Position numbers and translations under genes: made by a program | Shown: one piece after another, positions 21,382 to 32,167 of the stretch | How positions within the stretch are numbered: the stretch's first letter is position 1 | Layout of the letters: the number at the start of each line of letters is the position of its first letter | Source of the DNA: Metallyticus violacea | Taxonomy: Eukaryota; Arthropoda; Insecta; Mantodea; Metallyticidae | Length of the DNA: 64,000 nucleotides | Direction: 5' to 3' | Assembly: GCA_030762175.1 (NCBI GenBank) | Contig: CM060841.1 | Coordinates: forward strand, 10,668,501-10,732,500 | Notes under the pieces: generated by a model | Seen by the model: only the letters and a program-made list of their open reading frames with translations | What the model was told of the DNA's origin: nothing | Database searches by the model: none

Positions 21382-21960
21382 CCGCAACAGCTGGCCGAGG
21401 TCGTTAAGGCACGGACTCGTGAGCGGGAGATCTGGGGTTCGAATCCCGCCAGAACCGTCCTCCTTGACTAAGTTATTTTCCAGGTTTTCCTCAGTCCTCA
21501 TAAATGACAAATGCCGCGTTAGTACCTAAACTTAGACCTGGAACGTTTCCTTCATTAAAAAAAAAGTATATCCTTTCCCAATATATTGTTTCATCTCATC
21601 CTGGTGGAGTAGTGGTAACCATACTTATCTTCTAAACCCAAGATCGCGGGTTCGAACCCGGCTAGCATCCATGCATTTATCCCGGCGTAAAAATCTTAAG
21701 TATGACTTCCTTCGGAAGGGAAGTAAAGCCGTGGATCCCGTGTCGTACATTTACGGTACGATAAAGAACCTCAAGCCTGAACATATCTTTGAGCAAAATT
21801 TGTCGACCGTTTCACGCCCTGAATTGAATGGGACGCTGAGGTGTTAAAGAGCGTCCGTAAATAAACCAAATAAATAAATAAATAAATTTCATGTATCACC
21901 AGTGTCCGCCGCCTAAGGTACCTCAGTAGTAACAGCGGGCGTTAAACATTACTAAAAAAA
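21382..21960 (+). repeat. SINE-B split by a SINE-A insertion
   Basis: The head CCGCAACAGCTGGCCGAGG through TTGTTTCATCTCAT (to 21598) and the tail TTCATGTATCACC to GCGGGCGTTAAAC (from 21888) form one SINE-B interrupted by the SINE-A at 21599-21887. TCTCAT on the left and TTTCAT on the right look like a degenerate target duplication. Confidence 0.9.
21599..21887 (+). repeat. SINE-A nested in SINE-B
   Basis: A full-length copy with head TCCTGGTGGAGTAGTGGTAA and a (AAAT)n tail. It lacks part of the body (the AAGAGAGGC segment is shortened). It must be younger than the SINE-B that it interrupts. Confidence 0.93.
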
Positions 21961-23109
21961 ATAGTGTCTTTTTTCCCCAATTGCTTGCATACATAACCTT
22001 AACCTAAAAATAACACTTTCCCAAACAACACTGAGGTACCAGCTGCAACTGCTGGTATATGACGTCTTCTCTTATACTCTTATTTCTCTTGAGAAATTAT
22101 TTTGTTCACAAGCAACAAACGATAAAGTTTGAATTTTTTAAGTAGACTGTATTTTTTAAGTAACGAAAATACCAGCGTTTTCAAAATGGCTGTGCTTTTA
22201 ATGGTATGCATTACTAAAACAAACTGCAAATTTGGATAAAACCATATAAAAAAAAAAAACAAATTCTAAAATATTCATCTTTTGCAATGCTGTATAGAAT
22301 CATTAAATATGAAAGTTAACAGAAATTTGTATTCAAACCTAAAGCTCAGGCCATTGAACATCTCCATTGTTTTTGAAAAACAAACAGTTAAGCTGAAATA
22401 TGCAGAAGGCCAAGCGAGCTCTCAAATAGTGTACAAATCTTTTTTCATTAACTCTAAAGAGCGCCATTTAAGAGGGCACTATTTTTCCTGCGACAGCATT
22501 TACTTCTATGCAGCAGAGAGGATCCTTTGGTTCCTCGAAAGGAATGCAAATGCACCGAAATAGAAAGAATCTGAGAGGGAGAAAGAAAGACAGGGATAAA
22601 GTATGGTGTGAACGTGTGTTGTGTTGCTAAAGGTGGCAATTTCTTGAGATACCACAGCACGGTGTGGTCTGAGTGTCATCTTGGTGGGTCTGACCTCAGA
22701 AGCACTGAACAATACTATCGAGCATCGAAAGTTCATGCTTAATGCTGCTAGTTATACTCTGTAACAGGCGATTTCGCTGCTGAACAATGGTATCACGGAT
22801 CGCTGCTACAAGTACAATGCTCTGAGTGAGTGTCGCGGCAGGTGCGTGTGTGCGCCTACGGCTGAGTGCTCGCCACTTAAATTCTTTTTGCTACCAAAAC
22901 TAAAAAGAGATTTACAAAACATTATTTATTTATTTATTCATTCATCCTCGACTTCAATGTTAGCTCGGTAGTCCGATCTAGTTCCATTCTCAAACATATC
23001 AGTGCAGGCTTTCTCTGTTTCGAAGGAACAATTTGAAATATAGTCAGCAATATATAAGGACAGAAAAAAAGTATTACGCTTCAACCTATTTATAGCTCTT
23101 TTCTTGTTA
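21961..23109. other. Unassigned; one plus-strand ORF (22282-22563)
   Basis: The 93-codon frame at 22282-22563 has ordinary composition and no motif I recognise. 22600-22870 is somewhat GC-richer. No splice-site pair was convincing. Confidence 0.3.
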
Positions 23110-24378
23110 CCAGAGAAGGTCCATAAGTTTCCGGCCAAAAACATTTTCTTGGTATGATGAAGACAAACTATATATCACTTTTCAATATAATTACCCTTTA
23201 TTGCAATACACTTCTCACATCTTTGAATTAACATTTCAATTGCCCCTCCCAAAAAATATCGGAAGTATTCTCTGCAAAATGGGCATAAACACCATCCATC
23301 ACTTCGTCGCACTTAAATTTCCCTCTTGAATTTTCAGAAGAGGAAATAGTCACTGGGAGCTGGATCTGGGCTCTAGGGTGGATGGTCGATTTCTCTGAAA
23401 CCACATTTCTTCACAGCTTCCTTTGTAAGTGTGTGCACGGGTGTGTTGTCGTGAAGAAGGTGCACACCACCAATCACCTTTCCTCGCCTTTTCTCTTTGA
23501 TGGAAGCACGTAGCCTGTGCAGTAGGCAAGCATAGCACTCCACATTTAGTGTGGTGTTCCTCTCCTTGAAGTCAATGAAGAGTATTCCTTCACACTCCCA
23601 AAAGATTGTGGCCGTGATCTTCTTGGTTATCTGAGTGACCTTGGCCTTTAGAGATGGTGCTTCGCCAGGTTTACGCCACTCCATTGATTCTCTTTTGGAC
23701 AAGGGATCATAGTAGAGGGCCATAGTTTCATCTCCTGTAACAATGGTTTGCAGAACTTCTCTCTCGTTGCCACGGCAGAGCTCCAAAAATGCCTGACAAC
23801 AGATGACTTGTAGCTGCTTTTGTACTGAGAAAGAAGTCTAGGCACCCATCTTGCACTAACCTTATTCATGTTTAAATGTTCATGAATAATTCGAAGGACT
23901 GTTGTTTTAGAAAGTCCCAATCTTGCTGCTATTTCTGTAACTTTAAGCCGCTGGTCTTCCATAATTTCTCCTTCCACAAGAGCGATGTTTTCAGGAGTGA
24001 GCACCTCCAAGGGCCGACCTTCAAGCTCTACGTCTTCAATGCTTTCTCGTCCCATTCGAAAAAGTTTGGTCCATTCTTTTACGGTAGAATATGAGGAGGA
24101 TGCTTCCCATATACACCGTCCAATCGCTGTTTAATTTCATTTGGAGTAAGTCCTTCTTTTGTGAAGAACTTAATAACAGCTCGATACTCCATTTTCAAAG
24201 TGCCACAATCTTATACCTGTATTCTTCGTTATGCAACTATATCTGAACAACTGAACACAGCGGAGAGGAAGTTACTGCTGCAATTATTTACTTAATAGAT
24301 AAAGTATGACACCAGATAAGGGTTTGTGAAAGCGATAATCCTTATCGGTGAGGCCTGAAATTTATAGACCTACTCTCA
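23110..24378 (-). mobile_element. Near-complete mariner element with TIRs and TA target site
   Basis: Total length 1269 bp. Left end CCAGAGAAGGTCCATAAG and right end, as its complement, TGAGAGTAGGTCTATAAA form ~27-bp TIRs that match at about 21 positions. The innermost block is GGTCCATAAGTTTCCGGCC versus GGTCTATAAATTTCAGGCC. A TA dinucleotide flanks each side (23108-23109 and 24379-24380), the mariner target duplication. The length and layout are those of an intact mariner; only the reading frame is broken. Confidence 0.92.
23175..24192 (-). pseudogene. mariner transposase pseudogene, about 339 codons
   Basis: The start MEYRAVIKNFTKEGLTP lies at 24192 and the end GNYIEK-stop at 23175, close to the usual ~345 residues. 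VTEIAARLGLSKTTVLRIIH is the second HTH and KVSARWVPRLLS the linker. IVTGDETMALYYDP carries Asp 1, VHLLHDNTPVH carries Asp 2, and DPAPSDYFLF carries Asp 3. About 32 residues (one of them a stop) lie between Asp 2 and Asp 3, versus 34 in canonical mariners, so a two-residue deletion is likely. Defects: a frameshift near 24090, another near 23790, an in-frame stop just before SPDPAPSDY, and further stops in the C-terminal tail. All three catalytic Asp are retained. Confidence 0.9.
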
Positions 24379-24380
24379 TA

Positions 24381-24889
24381 TTTCATTTCTGATTTGTATG
24401 AAAAACCTAAAATTTAATAAACATAAGCATTCAAAATTTTGCGCCGCTGTAATTTGGTGGTACTGTTACAAATGCTTTAAGGAATGCCTTATAAGTGGCA
24501 ATACAGTGCAGGTAAACAAACAGCAATACAGTACGGCCTCGTTTCAGGCCCAAAAAAGAGAACAGCATTCTTTTGTTCTGCTTTTGAGGATTGAAGGTAC
24601 GATATGTAACCTATTGAAGTTCATCTATAATTGACGAATTGGCATGGTGATGCATTTGGTGTGACTTTTACACATCGAGTTGTGAATGTTGCAGTAATCG
24701 AGTCCTTTGTGATGGAAAATCGCCGAGTAACGGTGAATGAAACTGCAGATATTCCGAACATTAGGCATCGCTTAGCACACCACATTATTATATAGGGTGA
24801 TCCGTTTGGATATAGACAATATTAAATATTATTATAAAAGATAACATACTGGTACGAGACATTTCTTGCCGGTAATATTTTTCTTAAAA
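24381..24889. other. No recognised feature; possible element end at 24795
   Basis: The motif TATAGGGTGATCCGTTTGG near 24793 resembles the TATAGGGTG-type termini of IS630/Tc1 elements and may be the left end of the transposase remnant that follows. Confidence 0.3.
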
Positions 24890-26130
24890 GATGGGAGTTT
24901 CCGTACATGGCAAGAATGAAAATCGTAATCAACAGCGAGCGCAATACGTTATTTCATGTCTAAATTTGAGAATGTTAAACAAGTAAAAGAATTCCGATGA
25001 GTCTGTGTGGGTAATGTACCAAAATACGATTCTATAATGTTGTATCAAACATTTGTGGAAATTTTGTATTTAAAAAAAAAATACAGGAGGTCGCATGCAA
25101 AACCGAGTACGGGAAGAAGTATCTCTGAAGCCATGACAATGAGCCCTACAAAAGTTAAAGACGACTGTCAGCAGAGATGATATACGTCCTGTCGAACTGT
25201 ACTGTACCTGTTACACTTACAACGTCTGCAAGCCTTACGCGATGAGAAGCATAAAGTTCGTTTCAACTTTGCATCCATGATGTGGCAATGGATTGAAGAT
25301 GATGATGGCTTCTTAATCAAATGACTATTTACAGACATGTCAACGGGAGAGTAAACGCTCACAACTGCATTATTTTTACTACGAGCTTGAAAAATCAAAT
25401 CCAAAGTTAACGTACGATGTGCAATTAAGTGTATGGACCATACTTATTTGCAGAAAAGACAGTACGCTTCGGATCTTGTTTGTTCTGTTGCCACAACTTG
25501 AGGAAAACCATAACGTGTACATTGTATTCCCTCACTGACATGGGATGTTCATCATTTTCTAAATACTGCTTTCAATCGAATGTGGTGTGGTCATAAGGGA
25601 CTCATTTCTTGGTCACTAAACTCCCCCAGATATAACCCTTCCTTACTTCTTCGTGTGGAGTTTTGTTAAAGACATTGTCTATTCATAGACACCCAGGAAC
25701 ACTGATGATCTGACCGCCACGGGTGGCCGAGGTCGTTAAGTCGCGGATTCGTGAGCGGGAGGTCTGGGTTCGAATACCGCCAGGACCGTCCTTCCTGATA
25801 GGTTTTTTCTAGGTTTTCCTCAGTCCTCATAAATGGCAAATGCCGGGGGGGTACCCTAAATTTAAACCTGGAACGATTCCTTCCATAAAAAAAAATCGTT
25901 TCCCAATATATCATTTCATCTCATGTATCACCAGTGTCCATCGCCTGTGGTGCCTTTGTAGCAAAAACGGGCGTTAAACACAATTCATTCACACTGATGA
26001 TCTGAAATTAAAAATTACTCAAACTTTCTAAAAAAATCATTCCTCTGATGTTACAAGGGACAAGGGCTGAGTTGCATTCCGTTATGAATTGTGGGGGTCA
26101 TGTAGCGTTTTGAGAAATCTCCCTTATTTC
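24890..26130 (+). mobile_element. IS630-like (DUF4817-type) transposase pseudogene split by SINE-B
   Basis: Decayed frames give FENVKQVKEFR near the start, LQRLQALRDEKHKVRFNFASM and IEDDDGFL before the first catalytic region, and TPPDITLPYFFVWSFVKDIV. The last is the SPDLTPLDFFLWGYLKDxVY segment with the third Asp changed to Tyr. TPRNTDDL then resumes on the far side of the SINE as KLKITQTF and FRYELWG, the C-terminal helices. No intact first or second Asp motif was found. Removing the SINE and one 15-bp duplicate restores continuity between NTDDL and KLKITQ, which supports the model. Confidence 0.7.
25714..25990 (+). repeat. SINE-B inserted in an IS630-like pseudogene
   Basis: A complete copy from CCGCCACGGGTGGCCGAGG to GGGCGTTAAACACAATTCATTC. 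ACACTGATGATCTGA occurs perfectly at 25699-25713 and 25991-26005, a 15-bp target-site duplication. Confidence 0.96.
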
Positions 26131-26732
26131 AATGTTGTATACGCCAAGTTTCAAAATATGAAGTTCAGTAGTGAACGTTTTGCATTGTTTTCACTTTATC
26201 CATACCCAAACGGGTCACCCAGATTCGGATTTTCGATGCGCGAGGGTCTACGCAGACAACCAAAAGAACTATGGGCAACTTATGGTCGAGGCCAAGATAT
26301 TTTCAGACCACCCTCGTATTTCCTTGACTGATTACTTGAGCCATTTGTTCTCTATCGCTTAAACACGATCTGAGCTAAATAAGTTGCGCTTTGTAGTCCT
26401 TAAAATTTAATTTAAGCTCTAATGTGTCTTGGATACACAGTTAAAGATTTAGTTAGATCACAAAAGTCATAAAATCATTTATAGCTGATAATAGACCCTG
26501 TACTGCCCTACGCCTGTCTATCTATAACCCCTTTCTAAATCCCCGTTGTTCTTTCATAGACATGTTAATATTCTAAAGCACATACGCAATCTATTATACA
26601 TTGCTCTTTCAGAAATTGGCTAATGGAGACGTGGGTATTTTGTTCGAAAGGCTGTTTAATCTCTTTGTATAAAAGGGTGTAACTATTGAGTTTTTAAGTC
26701 TGTGGGAAGACGATTTCACATGTAACTATGAA
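26131..26732. other. No recognised feature
   Basis: Contains two overlapping short plus-strand frames near 26090-26360 without recognisable motifs. Confidence 0.35.
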
Positions 26733-28260
26733 TGAATTTATTCCACAACTAACTTTACAATTTGTTACAACAATACACCTTCAATTTACAATAACAACTA
26801 TGTCTTTACATATATTATTAATCTACTCTTTTTACTTTAGATCCTAGCAGCATCCTCCAAAATACAGTTTCCTATCTCGTTAACCACGTGGTTGTCTGAC
26901 TGTAATTCGTTCCCACTTCTCCTTAACTTTACACAAAAACTCTCCCATTTTCTGAATGTTTTTTTACATTCTTATTACTTAACATTTTATTTAATACTAA
27001 GTCCTGCAAATTGGGACATTTATGGTCCCAAACTTGACTGTCACATTCCAGTAAATAATGGGACACACTGACTACTCCCCCACAGATACTGCATGTCCTC
27101 TATGTCCTTTCATGAGTATTGCTCCTGTACTCATCCACGCCCAACCCATTCTACCCATTTGATCACAAGTATCAATATACCTCCCTCGTTCCCAATTCTC
27201 TTTGACTCTTTTATGCACAAACAAAGAACTTCTATCATCTAAACAGCCCAAATCACCTGTTTTTCAATATCTTCTATCCTCTGTCTCACCATCTTTTGCC
27301 AGTCCTGGTGGTGTAGTGGTACCACAACTGCCCTCTAAACCCAAGATCGCAGGTTCCAACCCGGCCAGGATCGATGAATTTTTTCGGGTGTAAAAATCTT
27401 AAGTATGGCTTCCTTCGGAAGGGAAGTAAAGCCGTGGGTTCCGTGTCGTACATTTACGGTGCGAAAAAGAACCTCAAACCTGAAAGAGAGGCCTCTGAGC
27501 AAAATTTGTCGGCCGTTTCACGCGCTGAGTTGAATGGGGCGCTGATGACCTGAGATGTTAAAGAGCGTCCGTAAATAAAACAATTCAACAATTCACCATC
27601 TTCTAGAATCCATTAACACTAATTTCAACTGTTTTCCATACATTCCGCAAACATATTTCTTCTAGTGTCTTCCTCACCTCCCCACAACAACTCTTCCCTC
27701 CCAAAACATATTTTTGATATTTCAGACATTCCTTTAATGCATATGAGCTGTCTAATTTGAGGATACGATATCGATACTTCATTAGTCTCTCTATAATTAA
27801 TCCTTTCCTCCCCTAATTCAAGCAATCTAACCCCCCTCCCGGAGAACACGTGGGTAATCCCAATACTGTGAACCATATCTACCTTCCTCCGCCTCTCTTC
27901 GACTGCGTACAACGTCCTTGCCTCTACCACTGCCTCATACACTCTCTTTAACTATTTCACAGGTAATGTTGGAGTCCTATATAAACTTATTATGACAGCT
28001 CTCATTGCTGTTTGCCTTTAACTTGCGCACATTTTACCTGTGCCTACCATCTTCCATTATTTACAAAGCTTACCCCCAAGTAGTCAAACACCTTCGCCAC
28101 TTTTACTGTTTCACTTTGTACATACCATCTCTCGTGTTTCCTTAACTTTATTGCTTTTTAAATACCATTATCTTTGACTTTTTCCCATTTATCCTTAACC
28201 CCAATTCTGCACAATACCTACTAATCTCATCAATAGATCCTTGTATATGTGATAAAGCAG
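26733..28260 (-). mobile_element. Non-LTR retrotransposon (LINE) ORF2 C-terminal remnant, split by SINE-A
   Basis: Minus-strand frames read, from 28260 down: SIDEISRYCAELGLRINGKK, then SKIMVFKK. This is the RT segment after the catalytic YADD box. VKVAKVFDYLGVSFVNNG follows, the conserved FKYLGVxFxxNG. Then come a 105-codon frame at 27942-27625, WERGRYIDTCDQMGRMGW, and CSICGGVVSVSHYLLECDSQ, a C-x2-C...H-x4-C zinc knuckle near 27090. WESFCVKLRRSG follows it. The 3' end reads GGAATAAATTCATTCATAG. Frameshifts are numerous. The catalytic YxDD box itself is not in the surviving piece. Confidence 0.8.
27302..27590 (+). repeat. SINE-A inserted in a LINE, with flanking duplication
   Basis: Full-length copy from GTCCTGGTGGTGTAGTGG to a GTAAATAAAACAATTCAACA tail. 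TCACCATCTT occurs at 27286-27295 and 27593-27602, the likely target duplication, with its inner bases diverged. Confidence 0.93.
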
Positions 28261-29081
28261 AACATTATACTTAATTATGTCCAGATTGCGTTATAACTTT
28301 AAAGAGCGGATAATGTTTCATGTTTATAAAAGAAGTAGGAAATTTAGTGTTTCAAATATAGCTCAAAATTTAGATTTAAGTCTATACTGATATTTAGAAA
28401 ATATTAATTAAAAGTGTCTGCAACTCTCTTGAAGACGAAATATAACATAGATGCTTTTTAATGTGATTTTATCTTTACTTCTTCGCCTTTTCATTATGTG
28501 TATTTCGTATTTTCAGTGCTTGAATTTGCTTTCTGATGGTAATGACTTTTTACAGCTTTTATGACATTCATAAAATTTTGGGATAATATTGAAATTTCCT
28601 TATAAGTTTTAGTTATTGCTGAACCTTACTTTTAAAAGAAAAATCTCTTTTTTTGCAAACAAAAACTTTCAAGCAGATCATCAAAATAAAACGAATATAA
28701 TAAAGTAAGACTATTATTACATTAAATAGGTGACATATTGCAGGAAATCTTGGCTATTTTATTTAGAAATTAGTTTATTTCCTTTTATTTTTATAACAAA
28801 TACTCCAATCAAATATAAACTTTAAAAATATTTTCTTGTGAAAAATTATAAAATTTATTATTATTACAATTTTAGAAAATTGTGCAAATATTAACATTTT
28901 AATTTGATCATTAATTTGATCATCCTAGACTTTGCTAGGAACCGAATTTTTATAAACTGCATCTTTTTCCAATGATAGAAAGCCAACTCTCTTTAAAATA
29001 AGCACATCTCATAGCATCACGGTGAAATAATATCATTTTATATATTTTCTTATATATATAATATAAATTAAAAATAAAATA
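28261..29081. other. No recognised feature
   Basis: Very AT-rich. No coding or repeat signal. Confidence 0.4.
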
Positions 29082-29215
29082 AAGTAACAACGTAACAAAT
29101 TGACAGTAATAATAAAAGTAGATAAGGATAAAACACTGAGAAAAAGTCACACTTGAAATTGCTATATTTCGAACTACTGCGAGTTCTTCAATGGCAAGAA
29201 GATAGACAAGTTGTA
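29082..29215 (+). mobile_element. Foldback-MITE arm, copy a
   Basis: Carries AAGGATAAAACACTGAGAAA, AGTCACACTTGAAATTGC, TATATTTCGAACTACTGCGAG and TTCTTCAATGGCAAGAAG. It is repeated almost exactly at 29399-29530 and resembles one arm of the foldback elements that follow. Confidence 0.7.
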
Positions 29216-29398
29216 ATAAACAATAAAGTCTTTTAGAAAACACAGAGAAAGTAAGAAATAAAATTAAAAGAATAATAGATAAATAGTAAAGAAGTCAAAA
29301 GCAAAACAAGCAAAAGCAGAACACGCAAAAGCAAATAAAGCTTAATAAGCAAAGTTAAAAATAACACCAGAGGTGCAAACAATATAAATGAAAAATAA

Positions 29399-29527
29399 AA
29401 ATAAAGTACAATGTAACAAATTGACAGTAATAATGATAGACAAGGATAAAATACTGAGAAAAAATCACACTTGAAATTGCTATATTTCGAACTACTGCGA
29501 GTTCTTCAATGGCAAGAAGCTAGACAA

Positions 29528-29530
<3 letters not shown>
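29399..29530 (+). mobile_element. Foldback-MITE arm, copy b (direct repeat of copy a)
   Basis: Nearly identical to 29082-29215 from AATAAAGTAC and AATTGACAGTAATAATGATA through GCAAGAAGCTAGACAAG, followed immediately by a (TA)n tract. The close similarity implies a recent tandem or segmental duplication about 317 bp apart. Confidence 0.75.

Positions 29531-29562
<32 letters not shown>
29529..29562. repeat. (TA)n microsatellite
   Basis: About sixteen TA units at the end of MITE arm b. Confidence 0.95.
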
Positions 29563-29565
<3 letters not shown>

Positions 29566-29602
29566 AATAAAGTTATATTTGAACAATGTAACTAATAAAA
29601 TT

Positions 29603-29900
29603 ACTAAAGAAGTAGAAAAAGAATAAAACACGTAAAAATTCACAGATTATCGCTTGCTATGTTTCGATCCTCTTGTGTTCTTTAGAGGCAACAAGACAAG
29701 TGAAGGCGATAAAAATAAATATTGAATCTTTGAAGAACCTTCACTTGTCTTCTTGTCTTTGATTTGGTTTATTTACGGACGCTCTTTAACATCTCAGATC
29801 ATCAGCGTTCTTGTCTTTGAAGAACACAAGAGGATCGAAGTATAGCAAGCGATAATCAGTGAATATTTTAAGTGTTTTATTCTTTTTCTGCTTCTTTAGT
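29603..29900. mobile_element. Foldback MITE with ~80-bp arms, interrupted by a SINE-A fragment
   Basis: Left arm from ACTAAAGAAGTAGAAAAAG to CGATCCTCTTGTGTTCTT and right arm from AGAACACAAGAGGATCGAAG to CTTCTTTAGT are reverse complements over about 80 bp. The loop contains a short SINE-A piece. Confidence 0.85.
29761..29809 (-). repeat. SINE-A 3'-end fragment
   Basis: GATTTGGTTTATTTACGGACG and CTCTTTAACATCTCAG are the complement of the last ~50 bp of SINE-A. TCTTGTCTTTGA-type sequence occurs on both sides, as expected for a target duplication. Confidence 0.88.
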
Positions 29901-29924
29901 TATCGTTATTTATATGTTATATAT

Positions 29925-30102
29925 AACAATCACTAGAAAAGCTGAAAAGAACAAAACACTAAGAAAAAATCACAGATTAGTAATCACAAGACATGTCTAG
30001 TCTTCTTGCCATAGAATAACCCAAGCAGTTCGAAATATAGTGATTACTAATCTGTGAATTTTTCTTAGTGTTTCATCCTGTTTTGCTTTTCTAATTATTG
30101 TT
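29925..30102. mobile_element. Foldback MITE, complete (~178 bp)
   Basis: AACAATCACTAGAAAAGC at the left and GCTTTTCTAATTATTGTT at the right begin inverted arms of about 60 bp that include CACTAAGAAAAAATCACAG and ATTAGTAATCAC. The short loop contains GTCTTCTTGCCATAGAA. Confidence 0.88.
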
Positions 30103-30123
30103 ATTTTAGTCACATTATTTTTC

Positions 30124-30131
<8 letters not shown>

Positions 30132-30196
<65 letters not shown>

Positions 30197-30199
30197 TGT
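30132..30199. repeat. (TA)n(TG)n compound microsatellite
   Basis: A TA run passing directly into a TG run. Confidence 0.95.
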
Positions 30200-31483
30200 T
30201 TTAAAAAGGGAAGAGAAATGGCGGATCATCGCAAAAATGCTTCTATTCGTATAAAGACAATTATATTGATGATAAATATTAAAAATGTTTTGACTGTAAT
30301 GCAAGAACTTATATAGAAATAAAGAAAATAAAATAAATTGAAATAACATTTCTAAACAATAAATGTAACAATAAAATAACTACCAAAAGTTTTACAAAAT
30401 GGTGACTGTCATTTTTTGACCTATAGATCATATCGTGGGTAATCAGAAAAAAAAACTAAGCATATTATAACAGCTGACACAATTCGCAGTAAAACAAAAC
30501 ACAATTTTGTAGTAAAGGATGGCCTTTAATAGTTGAAGACCATGAACGCATATACCGGTTTAGTTTGTGAACTATGCACGAAATAATTTATATATTACTG
30601 TTCTTACAGAACAGAATGTAATGTTTCAGGTTATAAATTACAACGTTTGCGCTACACAAGAGCACTAAATTTATTTTAAGTTGTTCCATTAACACATGAC
30701 GTTAATTTCCTTTATAGTATGCCAAATTTGTGCACATGGAGACTATCTGGGAAAATTTCCAAAAATATGTTAAATTTACTACTCACCTCAAAGCCCAATA
30801 CACAAATTCGACGAAACCATGCAGGGTGAAGTAATTCCCGAAACATTCAACGTGAGCTGAGCGGTAGGCATGCGCATACCTTTGGAGGCGTGACCCCCCT
30901 TTCAAAAGTGGCCCTGGCCATTCGTAAATTATCAATAACCGGTCAGAGTACGAAATATCGTATGGACTGCGTGTAGGGCGAAGATGTTATTAATATATGA
31001 TCCAAGTTCTATGCTGTACCGCAAACGACATGTCCCTAAAATGGTTTTGAAAAACGGTCTATTTCTGTGAGATTTATGCTAGTGTTTCTTAAGGTCCTAG
31101 ACAGAATTTCCTTTTTATTTCGAAAGGTGGTGAGGTGGTTCCTTGTCGTGTGACCCAGGCCTGTGACCCCTGGAAACAATAGAGTATCACACATCAAAAT
31201 GTGGCACGGACCATGCATTATCGTAGTTTCGGTATGCTGTCTGAACTACAAGCCTGTGTTAAAAGAATGTTCACCCATTTGGGGGGATATCGCCTTTTCT
31301 TTCTTGTACTTCAGAGGATTGTTCCAGCCTTTCTACATGTCATCTGACCCATCGTTGCAAAAAAGAGAGAAAAAATGCCTCTCAAACGACGATCGTTAGA
31401 AACACCATTCTTAATATAAAATCAAGCTTAGCTTTCTATTTTCAAATAATCTAATGGCCTGTTTAAACAAGCATATTGTAATA
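30200..31483. other. No recognised feature
   Basis: Small frames only. 30840-31240 is less AT-rich but shows no motif that I recognise. Confidence 0.35.
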
Positions 31484-32167
31484 CAGGGTGTACACAAATG
31501 GTTATAGCGGTTTTAAACTATTATTTCTCTGTGGTTTACAATTTAATTTTGAATCATAACTTAATTTGAAGAGTAACTGTGGAAGTTTCAATTCTATATG
31601 CGCAGATTTTGTTTTATAGCCGAAAACGATATAACGTTTCTGTGCAAAAACCTTTTTATGTCTTGGAAGTCGCGAAACAGGCGAAGATTTGGTCTTAACA
31701 CCTCTTTTTTCGTATGTGATACAATCAGATCCAAACGACGGGGTGCCTCTGTAAAGGAAAGAGCCCCAGATGACCGCGTGTGTCAGATGAGAAGGTGTAG
31801 AGAGTCAGAACAGATTTAGCGCGCAGTTCTGAGGGGCGGGCGACTCGAGAACGAACAATTCCAACAATGAACAGTGTGGAAAGTGTTAAGAAAACATCTC
31901 CAACAGACACCGTATGGTCTGCGATTACTAAAGGTAAAATTTCCCCGACGTTGGATTGGTTGTCATGGTCCGAACGTCTTGACTTTTCTCCGTTGGCCTC
32001 CAAGGTCCCCAGACCTGACCCTCCTGTGAATTTTTCTTGTATGGCCAGAAGCCAGTACAGGTCACCTGGGATTTCTCCCAGGTGGGTGTCATGCTCGCGG
32101 CTTTACCTGCTCGGTGAACATAGGAAAATTTAAAATGGAATCAGGAAGAGGATTTAAGTTTCGGGTT
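31484..32167. other. Possible left end of an IS630-like element, then unassigned sequence
   Basis: ATACAGGGTGTACACAAATGG near 31482 resembles an IS630 terminus. The right end TTTTGGCACCCTCTGTAG near 34473 is a plausible mate. 31700-32130 is GC-richer with frames on both strands that I cannot assign. Confidence 0.3.

Noticed and set aside
25091..25160. CRISPR-like or bacterial features
   Set aside because: No spaced direct repeats of uniform length occur anywhere; the repeats are microsatellites or transposons.
30122..30349. 75-codon minus-strand ORF ending in a His-Thr/Ile-Tyr repeat
   Set aside because: It is a translation of the TG/TA microsatellite.
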